Part shown: positions 44,779 to 51,535 of the stretch, piece after piece
Position numbering within the stretch: the first letter of the stretch is position 1
Layout: each line of letters starts with the position of its first letter
Virus record (IMG/VR): IMGVR_UViG_3300025276_003682
Span: 1-59,988 of that record
Reading direction: 5' to 3' (one strand)
Length of the DNA stretch: 59,988 nt
Source: a virus
Made by a program: the position numbers and the translations under genes
Notes under the pieces: model-generated
What the model saw: the letters and a program-made list of their open reading frames with translations, nothing else
Database searches by the model: none
What the model was told of the DNA's origin: nothing

Positions 44779-45192
44779 ATGATATATATAATTTTAATTA
44801 CACTTCTCCTAGTTAGTCTAGGAGGAGTTACTTTACTCTATAAAAAAAAGATAGCAAACTTAAAAGCCGACTTTGAAAGTGAAAGAGCAGAGATAAGAAG
44901 AGATGCTAAAAAAAGATCCGGTGCTGTACAATGGGGTAAGACTATAGAACACTTCGTACCATTTATGACCGACTTTCCAGTACCTCCTGAAGATTGTACG
45001 TTCTTAGGTATGCCAATAGACTACGTTGCTTTTAAAGATACTGGAAGTAAGAATAAATGCTCGGTACATTTCGTAGAAGTAAAAAGCGGTAGCGCGTTTC
45101 TTATGGGAAAACAGAAGAATATAAAAAAGGCGATTGAAGAAGGTAGAGTGTTTTGGCATGAAATATCCGTAGATGGAAATAATGTAAAATAG
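44779..45192 (+). CDS. Membrane-anchored Holliday-junction-resolvase-like endonuclease
   Basis: 137 aa. Residues 2-22 are a hydrophobic transmembrane helix (IYIILITLLLVSLGGVTLLY), followed by a basic coiled coil and then SGAVQWGKTIEHFVPFMTDF, with GMPIDYVAF and VHFVEVKSG. The last two give the D...E-x-K core of a PD-(D/E)XK nuclease, matching the family annotated as endonuclease related to archaeal Holliday junction resolvase. Substrate is unproven; branched phage DNA would fit. A membrane anchor is odd for a DNA-repair enzyme but is seen in this family. Confidence 0.7.
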   Translation: MIYIILITLLLVSLGGVTLLYKKKIANLKADFESERAEIRRDAKKRSGAVQWGKTIEHFVPFMTDFPVPPEDCTFLGMPIDYVAFKDTGSKNKCSVHFVEVKSGSAFLMGKQKNIKKAIEEGRVFWHEISVDGNNVK

Positions 45193-45221
45193 TTGTTTTT
45201 TAGTATAATTTTTCTTATATT
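45192..45221 (+). promoter_or_regulatory. Promoter GTTG-N20-TATATT
   Basis: GTTG at 45192-45195 overlaps the preceding stop; after exactly 20 bases TATATT lies at 45216-45221, 27 bases before the small ORF that overlaps the thioredoxin gene. Confidence 0.6.
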
Positions 45222-45247
45222 ATTATATAATCATAAATCAAAGTTAT

Positions 45248-45379
45248 ATGTCAAAAAACTCAAGTAAACAACTCTATACACAGACTATAGAGTGGCTTAA
45301 AACAAGAGGAATAAAAACCTCTTCAACTACAGGAAAAAAATCAAGATTTAGCAACTTTAAAGATAGAGGTAGAAAATGA
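45248..45379 (+). CDS. Short basic ORF translationally coupled to thioredoxin
   Basis: 43 aa (SKNSSKQLYTQTIEWLKTRG, then basic Lys/Arg-rich end), absent from long-ORF lists because of its size. It starts 27 bases after a strong promoter, and its TGA overlaps the thioredoxin ATG (ATGA), which suggests coupled translation. No family recognised. Confidence 0.5.
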   Translation: MSKNSSKQLYTQTIEWLKTRGIKTSSTTGKKSRFSNFKDRGRK

Positions 45380-45636
45380 TTAAAGTAATTAAATTTTACG
45401 CAGACTGGTGCGGACCTTGTAAAGTATACGCTAAAACTTTTGACAAAGTATCAGAAGAATTAAAAGACAAGTACGAATTTGTTAATATTAATGTTGAAAC
45501 AGATACAACAGGATTAGCAGCAGAGTATAAAGTTAATGGAATACCTACAACTGTTGTAATAGACGGTGACAACGTTAAATCGGAATCCGGAAGAATGGAT
45601 GAAAAGAGATTAAAAGGATTTATAGGAAGTGAATAG
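45376..45636 (+). CDS. Thioredoxin
   Basis: 86 aa, a minimal thioredoxin fold with active site WCGPC (residues 11-15) and the cis-proline segment GIPTTVVIDGD. It most likely recycles the C-terminal cysteines of the NrdA encoded just upstream. It is shorter than E. coli TrxA (109 aa) because the first strand and helix are trimmed, which is common in phage thioredoxins. Overlaps its neighbours on both sides. Confidence 0.9.
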   Translation: MIKVIKFYADWCGPCKVYAKTFDKVSEELKDKYEFVNINVETDTTGLAAEYKVNGIPTTVVIDGDNVKSESGRMDEKRLKGFIGSE

Positions 45637-45973
45637 AAATATAGTTATAGCGATTATACTGTTCACAGCAGCACAAAGTATGATATGGTACCAGACTAAC
45701 TCTCAGTTCTTTAGTAACTGGGTAAAGGAAAGACCATTACTTATGGCCTGTTTAGGTATACCTATTAGTTATATTTTAATTTATGCTTCAAGGTATGTGG
45801 TAGCAGGGTTCGATGGACTTTTATGGCCTGGTAGGTTAATAGGATTTTCTGCAGGTATGGTAGTAATGGCTATACTGACTTATACACACTTAGGAGAAGG
45901 TATTACAGTTAAAACAGGAGTTACACTGTTACTGGCATTTATGATAGTAATGGTACAGTTATATTGGAAATAA
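45629..45973 (+). CDS. Small multispanning membrane protein
   Basis: 114 aa from a GTG that overlaps the thioredoxin end. About four transmembrane helices: residues 3-17, 37-53, 66-84 and 93-112 (NIVIAIILFTAAQSMIW; MACLGIPISYILIYAS; RLIGFSAGMVVMAILTY; TGVTLLLAFMIVMVQLYW). The family is unknown to me. It could be a holin or inner-membrane factor, but no lysis gene is adjacent, so I leave the function open. Confidence 0.6.
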   Translation: MNRNIVIAIILFTAAQSMIWYQTNSQFFSNWVKERPLLMACLGIPISYILIYASRYVVAGFDGLLWPGRLIGFSAGMVVMAILTYTHLGEGITVKTGVTLLLAFMIVMVQLYWK

Positions 45974-45994
45974 TAAATAAAATAAATTTAAGTT

Positions 45995-46300
45995 ATGTTA
46001 AGAAGACCAGATTCTATCCCAGCAGCGGATACAGTTATTGAAGACACGGTTATGGAACCATTTTTTATTGCTAAATCTTCCTCAGGAGGATACACACTTT
46101 ATGAAAGAGTAATAAAAGGAGAAAATAATACCCACTATATTAAAACTATATGCTACCCAGCAACCTTTAATGCAGCCTTAAAATCGGTCTGTAGACAATT
46201 GTTAAATAGTAAAAGCAACCACTATACTTCTATTAAAGATTATATTAGTGAGTGGAGAATTATACAAGAAAAGATATCATCTTTTACAAATATAGAGTAG
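45995..46300 (+). CDS. Hypothetical protein upstream of queC
   Basis: 101 aa, soluble, with MEPFFIAKSSSGGYTLYERV, then HYIKTICYPATFNAALKSVC and TSIKDYISEWRIIQEKI. The Y-T-x-Y-E...Y-P-x-T-F-x-x-A-L-K...Y-I-x-x-W pattern recurs in small proteins of other T4-like phages without assigned function. ATG start after a 21-base AT-rich gap. Confidence 0.55.
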   Translation: MLRRPDSIPAADTVIEDTVMEPFFIAKSSSGGYTLYERVIKGENNTHYIKTICYPATFNAALKSVCRQLLNSKSNHYTSIKDYISEWRIIQEKISSFTNIE

Positions 46301-46326
46301 GAATTTAATAGTATATTTCTTATATT
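46297..46326 (+). promoter_or_regulatory. Promoter-like GTAG-N20-TATATT before queC
   Basis: GTAG at 46297-46300, 20 bases, TATATT at 46321-46326. The -33 box has one mismatch. A 54-base leader with GTTAGCCTATACGCG and an A-rich tail follows; it does not reproduce the riboswitch-like pattern found before queD and folE. Confidence 0.45.
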
Positions 46327-46380
46327 AAATTAACCGTTAGCCTATACGCGTAATACCTGGCAAATTAAAAAAGAAAAATC

Positions 46381-47172
46381 ATGGCAAAACATGTAGTTGT
46401 AAGTCTTAGTGGGGGAATGGACTCCTCAACATTATTATTAAGAGCATTAAAAGAATACGATACTGTAACTGGTATTTCATTTGACTATGGTCAAAAACAT
46501 AGGGTAGAGTTAGAAAGAGCTCAAGAATTAATTAATTATCTAGCAGATAAAGGTCATAAAGTAAATTATCGCCAAATTAAACTAGACGGATTAGTAGATT
46601 TACTAGACTCAGCTCTAGTAGAAGGTGGAAATGATGTACCAGAAGGACATTACGAAAATGAAAATATGAAAGATACTGTCGTACCTAATAGGAATAAAAT
46701 ATTTGCTTCTATTGTACAAGCTGTAGCATTATCAATAGCAAATAGAGAAGAAGAAACTTGTGATATTGCTTTAGGTATTCATGCTGGTGATCATGCTGTT
46801 TATCCTGATTGTAGACAAGAATTTAGAGATGCAGATGATAAAGCATTTAGAGAAGGTAATTGGGAGGCTGATAGAGTAGGGTACTTTACACCTTACTTAG
46901 ATACAGATAAATTTGGAATCTTACAAGATGGAGAACGATTGGTTAAAAAGTTGGGTCTTAGTTTCGATGAAGTATACAAAAGAACAAATACTTCTTATAA
47001 GCCTTATCCTTCAGGAAATAGTGATTATAAGTCTGCTTCTAGTGTTGAGAGGATTGAGGCTTTTATTGCCCTTGGCCGAAAAGATCCCGTACAGTATGAG
47101 GATGAAACTGGAGAAGTGGATTACGAAGTAGCGAGAAAACACGTTGAGAACGTTTTATCTGCATATTTATAA
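46381..47172 (+). CDS. queC: 7-cyano-7-deazaguanine synthase QueC, zinc cysteines missing
   Basis: 263 aa. The PP-loop SLSGGMDSSTLL (residues 8-19), FDYGQKHRVELERAQ, and GIHAGDHAVYPDCRQEF are diagnostic of QueC, which converts 7-carboxy-7-deazaguanine to preQ0 using ATP and ammonia. Canonical QueC ends with a zinc site SCY...CGxCxxCxxR; here the aligned text is NTSYKPYPSGNSDYKSASSVER followed by IEAF, so all four cysteines are replaced (mostly by Ser) although VER..AF and the final DPVQYE are kept. Activity therefore needs testing. It is the first pathway gene of the modification island. Confidence 0.85.
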   Translation: MAKHVVVSLSGGMDSSTLLLRALKEYDTVTGISFDYGQKHRVELERAQELINYLADKGHKVNYRQIKLDGLVDLLDSALVEGGNDVPEGHYENENMKDTVVPNRNKIFASIVQAVALSIANREEETCDIALGIHAGDHAVYPDCRQEFRDADDKAFREGNWEADRVGYFTPYLDTDKFGILQDGERLVKKLGLSFDEVYKRTNTSYKPYPSGNSDYKSASSVERIEAFIALGRKDPVQYEDETGEVDYEVARKHVENVLSAYL

Positions 47173-47200
47173 GCTCATGTTAATTAATTAAAGTAAAAAA

Positions 47201-47347
47201 ATGAGAACTACGAGCGATCAACAAAACGGTCAACCCCACACTAACGGTACCAGAAATACTTTTAATAATAGAGTAAATAGGTACGTTATGTTAGGAAAGA
47301 GTAAAAAAGTTCAATGGGACGGTAAAAGAAGAAACCGTTCTATCTAA
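47201..47347 (+). CDS. Short Asn/Arg-rich ORF
   Basis: 48 aa (RTTSDQQNGQPHTNGTRNTF, then VNRYVMLGKSKKVQWDGKRR), below usual size cut-offs. ATG lies 28 bases after queC in an AT-rich leader, and the ORF ends 11 bases before the endolysin gene. Basic C-terminal half suggests nucleic-acid contact. No family recognised. Confidence 0.45.
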   Translation: MRTTSDQQNGQPHTNGTRNTFNNRVNRYVMLGKSKKVQWDGKRRNRSI

Positions 47348-47358
47348 AACAATCAGTT

Positions 47359-47958
47359 ATGAAAACTAAACTTGACAGTATCTCTAAGGTAATTTTATTT
47401 GCTATAATGTTATTTTCTTTAATGGCATTTACATCAATATATAAACTAAAAAGAGGTACTGTTAAAGTTAATGTAATTAAACCTGAGAAAGTTAAAGTAA
47501 GTACTACTCTAGATTCACCTATAATACCTAAAATAGTTATCAAAAACCATCAACTGTTTTTAAATGACTTAGGTCACCAAGAATCAGGAAATAGGTACAA
47601 TATAGTTAATAGGTACGGATATATGGGAAGATACCAGTTTGGAAAATCTACTTTAAAAACGTTAAAGATACGAGTAAGTCGGTCTGTATTCTTGAAAGAT
47701 ACAGTTTTGCAGGAACAAGCTATGTTTGCTTTACTTAAACATAATAAAAAACGATTGCAAAAACTTATAAATAAGTTTGATGGGAAAACCGTACACGGAG
47801 TATTAGTTACAGAATCAGGATTATTAGCAGCAGCTCATTTAGGCGGACAAGGAAGTGTTAAAAAGTGGTTTAGATCAGGAAGAGTAAGAAGGGACGGAAA
47901 TGGAGTAAAAATAACTACGTATATGAAAAAATTCGGAGGATATACCCTAAGTTTATAA
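47359..47958 (+). CDS. Membrane-anchored lysozyme/transglycosylase-like endolysin
   Basis: 199 aa. Residues about 9-27 form a hydrophobic helix (SKVILFAIMLFSLMAFTSIY) that could be a signal anchor or signal-arrest-release element. The soluble part carries LGHQESGNRYN with candidate catalytic Glu75, then GYMGRYQFGKSTLK and AAHLGGQGSVKKWF, the lysozyme-like fold shared by soluble lytic transglycosylases. It should cut peptidoglycan from the periplasmic side at lysis. It is separate from the hydrolases in the baseplate hub. No certain holin is adjacent, although a small membrane protein lies at 48544. Confidence 0.75.
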   Translation: MKTKLDSISKVILFAIMLFSLMAFTSIYKLKRGTVKVNVIKPEKVKVSTTLDSPIIPKIVIKNHQLFLNDLGHQESGNRYNIVNRYGYMGRYQFGKSTLKTLKIRVSRSVFLKDTVLQEQAMFALLKHNKKRLQKLINKFDGKTVHGVLVTESGLLAAAHLGGQGSVKKWFRSGRVRRDGNGVKITTYMKKFGGYTLSL

Positions 47959-47959
47959 A

Positions 47960-48547
47960 ATGAAAAAGAGTACAAAACACCTTATAATAGTAGGCCACCC
48001 TGATCAGAAATCTTTCTGCTATAGTGGCATATACAAAACCATTATTAGACAGATGAATAAGTATAACTCGGAATATAGAGTTATCGACTTGTATGAAGAT
48101 AAATTACATAGAGATAAAAAAGACCTGATAAAAAACTATAAGAAGTTAGTTACTTGGTCAACCCATATGTACTTTGTTTCACCAGTATGGTGGTTCAGGT
48201 TAACACCTAAGTTAGAAATGTTTTTTGACGAAGTATTCACACCTGGATTTGCATATAAATTTGTACCAATAGTAGGAAAGTATGCATACCCAAAACCATT
48301 CTTCAGTAATAAGAAAGTAAGGACGTATATTACACACGGAGCTCCAAAATTACCAGTTATAACACTGTATTTAAACTCTGTAAAGTTAAGACTAGTTATG
48401 GGAGTGTATACATTCGTATTTGGCTGGAACTTAAACAGATGGACTAAGACAAAACAATTCTGGTCAGTACCATTTGTATCAAAAGAAAAACGTAGAAAAT
48501 ACTTAAGAATAGTAAAAGAAGATATTAGAAAAGATTTAGGACTATGA
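47960..48547 (+). CDS. Flavodoxin-fold NAD(P)H:quinone oxidoreductase-like protein
   Basis: 195 aa, two bases after the endolysin gene. LIIVGHPDQKSFCYSG at the N-terminus is the flavin phosphate loop of the NQO/KefF/YwrO family; FVSPVWWFRLTPKLEMFFDE with VFTPGFAY is its second hallmark, and YITHGAP corresponds to the flavin ring-binding T-x-G segment. These enzymes reduce quinones with NAD(P)H as flavin-bound dimers. Cargo of this kind is rare in phages. It could protect from oxidative stress or alter host membrane redox state; that is inference. Confidence 0.75.
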   Translation: MKKSTKHLIIVGHPDQKSFCYSGIYKTIIRQMNKYNSEYRVIDLYEDKLHRDKKDLIKNYKKLVTWSTHMYFVSPVWWFRLTPKLEMFFDEVFTPGFAYKFVPIVGKYAYPKPFFSNKKVRTYITHGAPKLPVITLYLNSVKLRLVMGVYTFVFGWNLNRWTKTKQFWSVPFVSKEKRRKYLRIVKEDIRKDLGL

Positions 48548-48816
48548 AAAAAGTAAAAACTAGCTACTGGAATAACTACTTAAGGAAGATGGTTAGAGAT
48601 AGGAGACTAACACCAGCCGAACGTTTAGGTACAAGAATAGGCTATATGGGAGTAGGATTTTTAATAGCAGGTCAATGGACACTTAACCCAGCTATGTATG
48701 TAATAGGTTTTGGATGTGTCTTAATACAGGTAGCAATTCGTAGACAGTGGAACTTAGTAGCACTACAGTTAAACGGATTAATTGCCTGGACGATACATTT
48801 TATAAATTCGTTATAA
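48544..48816 (+). CDS. Small membrane protein (possible holin)
   Basis: 90 aa, ATG overlapping the preceding stop by 4 bases. A basic N-terminal stretch is followed by about three hydrophobic segments (GTRIGYMGVGFLIAGQW, AMYVIGFGCVLIQVAI, NLVALQLNGLIAWTIHF). Being third in a unit that begins with the endolysin, it is a candidate holin, but the topology is also compatible with other small membrane proteins. No family recognised. Confidence 0.5.
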   Translation: MKKVKTSYWNNYLRKMVRDRRLTPAERLGTRIGYMGVGFLIAGQWTLNPAMYVIGFGCVLIQVAIRRQWNLVALQLNGLIAWTIHFINSL

Positions 48817-48832
48817 AAAAAACGTATATTTA

Positions 48833-48862
48833 GTTGGAGATAAGAAATATTCTGACTATATT
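48833..48862 (+). promoter_or_regulatory. Promoter GTTG-N20-TATATT for the queD/queE operon
   Basis: GTTG at 48833-48836, exactly 20 bases, TATATT at 48857-48862. The riboswitch-like RNA begins at 48881, 18 bases further on, so the element sits right at the 5' end of the predicted transcript. A second TATATT at 48825 lacks a good -33 box. Confidence 0.6.
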
Positions 48863-48880
48863 ATACTATAGGTAATAATT

Positions 48881-48909
48881 AGTGTCGTAGCACCACTTTA
48901 AAAACACAC
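48881..48909 (+). promoter_or_regulatory. preQ1-I-like riboswitch, copy 1 (before queD/queE)
   Basis: Stem AGTG (48881-48884) with CACT (48894-48897) closes a 9-base loop TCGTAGCAC; a 7-base A/U-rich tail (TTTAAAA) leads to C48905, which can pair with G90 of the loop to form an H-type pseudoknot. Loop and tail match the preQ1-I class aptamer (loop UCGCAGUAAC and tail UUAACAAAAC in the Thermoanaerobacter example), one loop base and one stem pair shorter. The tail ends 7 bases before the ATG, so ligand binding should block initiation. The copy at 51971 has identical geometry with two compensatory stem changes. Ligand identity is inferred. Confidence 0.75.
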
Positions 48910-48911
48910 GT

Positions 48912-49136
48912 ATGCAAGAAGAAATACAAAAAGAGTTATGGAATAGAGAAATTAGAAACTCTATAAAAATCGACGGACAGAAGATACCTGATCCGAAATT
49001 ACATCAAAGAATATCTTTTATTAAATCAGCTATAAGAATGGGAGCATGTGCTTTGGGATTCTTTGGTATGTTTGAAGTTGGATTTATTGGACTATTTTTA
49101 GCAGAAATAGTTGGAATTGGTGAAGAATTAGTTTAA
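48912..49136 (+). CDS. Small membrane protein under riboswitch control
   Basis: 74 aa, the first gene after the riboswitch-like leader and 9 bases before queD. The N-terminal half is charged (EEIQKELWNREIRNSIKIDG); residues about 43-68 are hydrophobic (GACALGFFGMFEVGFIGLF), enough for one membrane helix or hairpin. It is too small for a known preQ1 transporter such as QueT or YhhQ. Co-regulation with queD/queE hints at a link to 7-deazaguanine metabolism, which is inference only. Confidence 0.6.
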   Translation: MQEEIQKELWNREIRNSIKIDGQKIPDPKLHQRISFIKSAIRMGACALGFFGMFEVGFIGLFLAEIVGIGEELV

Positions 49137-49145
49137 ATTATAATT

Positions 49146-49610
49146 ATGGGAAAATACCAATCAACAAAAGTATTTGACGGATACTCTACTGTATTTCGTC
49201 AATGGAAAGCAACAACTACACATTGTTCTAAACTACACGGATACGGTGTATCGTTTAAGATATGGTTTGAAGGAGAATTAGATGAAAGAAATTGGGTCTG
49301 GGATTTCGGAGGAATGAAAAGAGCTAAAGGGACTATAGAAAAGATGACACCTAAGGCATGGATGGATTATATGTTTGATCATACCTTTTTAGTAGCTGAA
49401 GATGATCCGTTCAAAGAATCTTTTATGCAAATGGACTTAGCAAAAGTAGCCCAAGTAAGAGTAGTTCCGGCAACAGGAGCAGAGAGCTTTGCTAAATTTA
49501 TTTACGAAAGTATAAATCCATTTATTGAATCAGAAACTGACGGAAGAGTTAAGATAGTTAAAGTAGAATTTAGAGAACACGCTAAAAACAGTGCAATTTA
49601 TGTCGCATAA
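49146..49610 (+). CDS. queD: 6-carboxy-tetrahydropterin synthase QueD
   Basis: 154 aa. FRQWKATTTHCSKLHGYGVS (Cys27, His31), then WVWDFGGMK, MFDHTFLVAEDDP and ATGAESFAKFIYES, follow the pattern of the QueD subfamily common in proteobacteria and phages where the usual HGH is HGY. It converts 7,8-dihydroneopterin triphosphate, made by FolE, to 6-carboxy-5,6,7,8-tetrahydropterin, the second step to preQ0. It lies in one operon with queE (overlap of 11 bases if queE starts at its ATG). Zinc coordination by the altered site is assumed from the family. Confidence 0.88.
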   Translation: MGKYQSTKVFDGYSTVFRQWKATTTHCSKLHGYGVSFKIWFEGELDERNWVWDFGGMKRAKGTIEKMTPKAWMDYMFDHTFLVAEDDPFKESFMQMDLAKVAQVRVVPATGAESFAKFIYESINPFIESETDGRVKIVKVEFREHAKNSAIYVA

Positions 49611-50388
49611 ACAGTTAAAAAGGGTAGAAGACTACGATAAGAATTTACCTATTGTAGAAATATATACAGCAGTGCAGTCTGAAGGTTCAAGAGCAGGGTA
49701 TCCTACAGTGGTAATTAGAACAACAGGATGTACACACAGATGCTACTTCGGTGAAGGAGGATGGTGTGATAGTTGGTATACAAGTATTCATCCGGAAAAG
49801 GGACATTTTAATTTCAAAGATATTATTAAGGCATATGAAGATAATCCTCATATTAAGGAAATGATGTTGACTGGCGGTTCACCAACAATGCATCCAGCCT
49901 TAGTAAACGAACTAACACACTTTGCACATGAAAACAATATATTCATTACTATTGAAACTGAGGGATCTCATTTTCTGCCTACCGATTATCCTATTAATTT
50001 GCTTAGCATTAGTCCTAAGTTTAGTAATAGTGTCCCCGTTGTTGGTGTTGAAACTCCTCAAGGAGCCATTACCGACGAAAGAATGGTAAAACGTCATAAT
50101 AAGTTTAGACTTAATTATGATGCAATAAAACAATCAATTACTTACCATTCTGACTACCATATTAAACCTGTATGGGACGGTAAAGATGAGGGAGCATTAT
50201 CCGAGATTATGGAATGTATTAGTATCTTAGAAGTACCTCAACATAAAGTTTGGTTTATGCCTGCTGGAGATTCTAGAGAAGCACTATTTAAATCTTACCC
50301 CGTATTATTTGATTGGGTTAGAGATAATGGTTATAGAATGACTTGGAGACCGCACATTATTGCTTTCGAAGATCAACGTGAAGTATAG
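49600..50388 (+). CDS. queE: 7-carboxy-7-deazaguanine synthase QueE (radical SAM)
   Basis: 262 aa from ATG 49600; a GTG at 49591 in frame is an alternative. IYTAVQSEGSRAGYPTVVIR precedes the cluster-binding site GCTHRCYFGEGGWCDSWY, where cysteines 44, 48 and 56 have CX3CX7C spacing instead of the usual CX3CX2C; variant spacings are known in QueE. The GGSPTMHP segment is the SAM-binding strand and ETEGSHFLP the next. It contracts the ring of 6-carboxytetrahydropterin to 7-carboxy-7-deazaguanine. Ends sharing one base with the next short ORF. Confidence 0.9.
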   Translation: MSHKQLKRVEDYDKNLPIVEIYTAVQSEGSRAGYPTVVIRTTGCTHRCYFGEGGWCDSWYTSIHPEKGHFNFKDIIKAYEDNPHIKEMMLTGGSPTMHPALVNELTHFAHENNIFITIETEGSHFLPTDYPINLLSISPKFSNSVPVVGVETPQGAITDERMVKRHNKFRLNYDAIKQSITYHSDYHIKPVWDGKDEGALSEIMECISILEVPQHKVWFMPAGDSREALFKSYPVLFDWVRDNGYRMTWRPHIIAFEDQREV

Positions 50389-50522
50389 TGGATAAAAAAG
50401 AGGCATTAGAAATATTAGAAACTATAGCAGAAAACATTAATACATGTTGTGCAATTACTATGGAACCAGATGACGTTTTGGTACTATGTGATAAACTAAA
50501 AATATATATAGAGAATGATTAA
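50388..50522 (+). CDS. Short ORF coupled to queE
   Basis: 44 aa from a GTG whose first base is the last base of the queE stop; it overlaps the next ATG by 8 bases. The protein (DKKEALEILETIAENINTCC, then PDDVLVLCDKLKIYIEN) is acidic and probably all-helical. The packed arrangement supports translation, but the GTG start makes it less sure. No family recognised. Confidence 0.45.
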   Translation: MDKKEALEILETIAENINTCCAITMEPDDVLVLCDKLKIYIEND

Positions 50523-50814
50523 CTTAAAAGAATTAATAGAATCAGCAGGTCCGGATAGACTTGACCACACGGTTACTATAGAAGGAAGCCCAGTTTGGGA
50601 CTATAAAATGGGAGGTGTACATACTGTATTTCTCATATCTGAAGACCCTTGGGAGGGTGTAGAAGAAGAGTACGTAACTTTAAGAGAACTGAGAAAGTAC
50701 ATAGTAGACAGCTTCATACCTTTCGATTCAGTAAAATTTAAAACAGAAGCAGATAGAGAATTAATTAAAAGTTTCAAATGGGAAGAAAAGCAATTAGTAT
50801 TATCACATTACTAG
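50515..50814 (+). CDS. Hypothetical protein
   Basis: 99 aa, acidic, no membrane segment (LKELIESAGPDRLDHTVTIE; EEEYVTLRELRKYIVDSF). It overlaps the preceding short ORF by 8 bases and the exported nuclease gene by 37 bases, so it belongs to the same transcript. An immunity or inhibitor role for the nuclease would be consistent with the overlap but has no sequence support. No family recognised. Confidence 0.55.
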   Translation: MINLKELIESAGPDRLDHTVTIEGSPVWDYKMGGVHTVFLISEDPWEGVEEEYVTLRELRKYIVDSFIPFDSVKFKTEADRELIKSFKWEEKQLVLSHY

Positions 50815-51359
50815 TATTATTACCTTTTGCAGGTGTTAGTCAAGTAATAGAAGTAGAAACAAAGATATACAAGGTACTGTACGATCAAGATTTAAAACAA
50901 CCTCTTGAAGTTAGGTACACAGTACAGTGTCCTAAAGGAGATGCTGACAGAGCAGGAATGGATTTTAGAACCGTTCCTAATGTGATCACATCTAGACCAG
51001 AAGACTACTCTAACAATGTATGGGATAAAGGTCATCTTGCTCCTGCAGCAGCATTTAGTTGTACTAAGGAGATGTTAAGAGAAACGTTTCTATACTTTAA
51101 CTGTGCTCTTCAACATGAAAGTTTAAATAGAGGAGTATGGAATAGGTTAGAACAATTCGAAAGAAGTCTAGCTAACTTCTATCAAGTCGAAGTAGTAATA
51201 GAGGTAATATTTGACGACAAGGTCAGAAGAGTTCCTACAGGAGCAGCAATACCTAAAGAATTTACAAAGACTATAAAGTTTGGTGATAAGAATTTAAAAT
51301 TTAGGTTCCCAAACACCAATACATCAGGAACGAATTGGATTGACTACTTAATAGACTAA
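50778..51359 (+). CDS. Exported DNA/RNA non-specific endonuclease (beta-beta-alpha-metal type)
   Basis: 193 aa. Residues 4-21 are a classical signal peptide (KAISIITLLVLLPFAGVSQ, probable cleavage after Ser21). The mature part has VWDKGHLAPAAAF with catalytic His86 of the D-x-G-H motif and YFNCALQHESLNRGVWNRLE, whose Asn residues complete the metal site, as in the Serratia nuclease/EndoG family. It should act in the periplasm or outside, cutting nucleic acid without sequence preference. Why a phage exports such an enzyme is unclear: attack on incoming competitor DNA or nutrient release are possibilities. Confidence 0.8.
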   Translation: MGRKAISIITLLVLLPFAGVSQVIEVETKIYKVLYDQDLKQPLEVRYTVQCPKGDADRAGMDFRTVPNVITSRPEDYSNNVWDKGHLAPAAAFSCTKEMLRETFLYFNCALQHESLNRGVWNRLEQFERSLANFYQVEVVIEVIFDDKVRRVPTGAAIPKEFTKTIKFGDKNLKFRFPNTNTSGTNWIDYLID

Positions 51360-51362
51360 AAA

Positions 51363-51533
51363 ATGACAGAGAAAGAATTTATTGACTGGTTAAGAGGATA
51401 CGTAGACGGAGTACATACCTACTCAGTATCACCCAAGCAGTGGCAGTACTTAAAAGATAAAGTTAAAAGTATATCTACAGGATCTACTAGGTATACTATT
51501 GATAGTGATAAGTGGACAACTAACATAGCATAA
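51363..51533 (+). CDS. Short hypothetical protein
   Basis: 56 aa (TEKEFIDWLRGYVDGVHTYS, then VSPKQWQYLKDKVKSISTGS), starting 3 bases after the nuclease and ending 2 bases before the phosphoribosyltransferase. The E-F-x-x-W-L-x-G-Y-V...W-x-x-I/L-x-x-x-L/V pattern is common in small phage proteins of unknown role. Too short for the long-ORF list, but spacing and composition support it. Confidence 0.6.
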   Translation: MTEKEFIDWLRGYVDGVHTYSVSPKQWQYLKDKVKSISTGSTRYTIDSDKWTTNIA

Positions 51534-51535
51534 CA

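Noticed and set aside
46327-46380. queC leader as a third preQ1 riboswitch
   Set aside because: The leader has an A-rich tail but no TCGTAG-type loop and no 4-5 bp stem with the right spacing; only weak GCC/GGC pairing. I could not fit it to the pattern of the other two.
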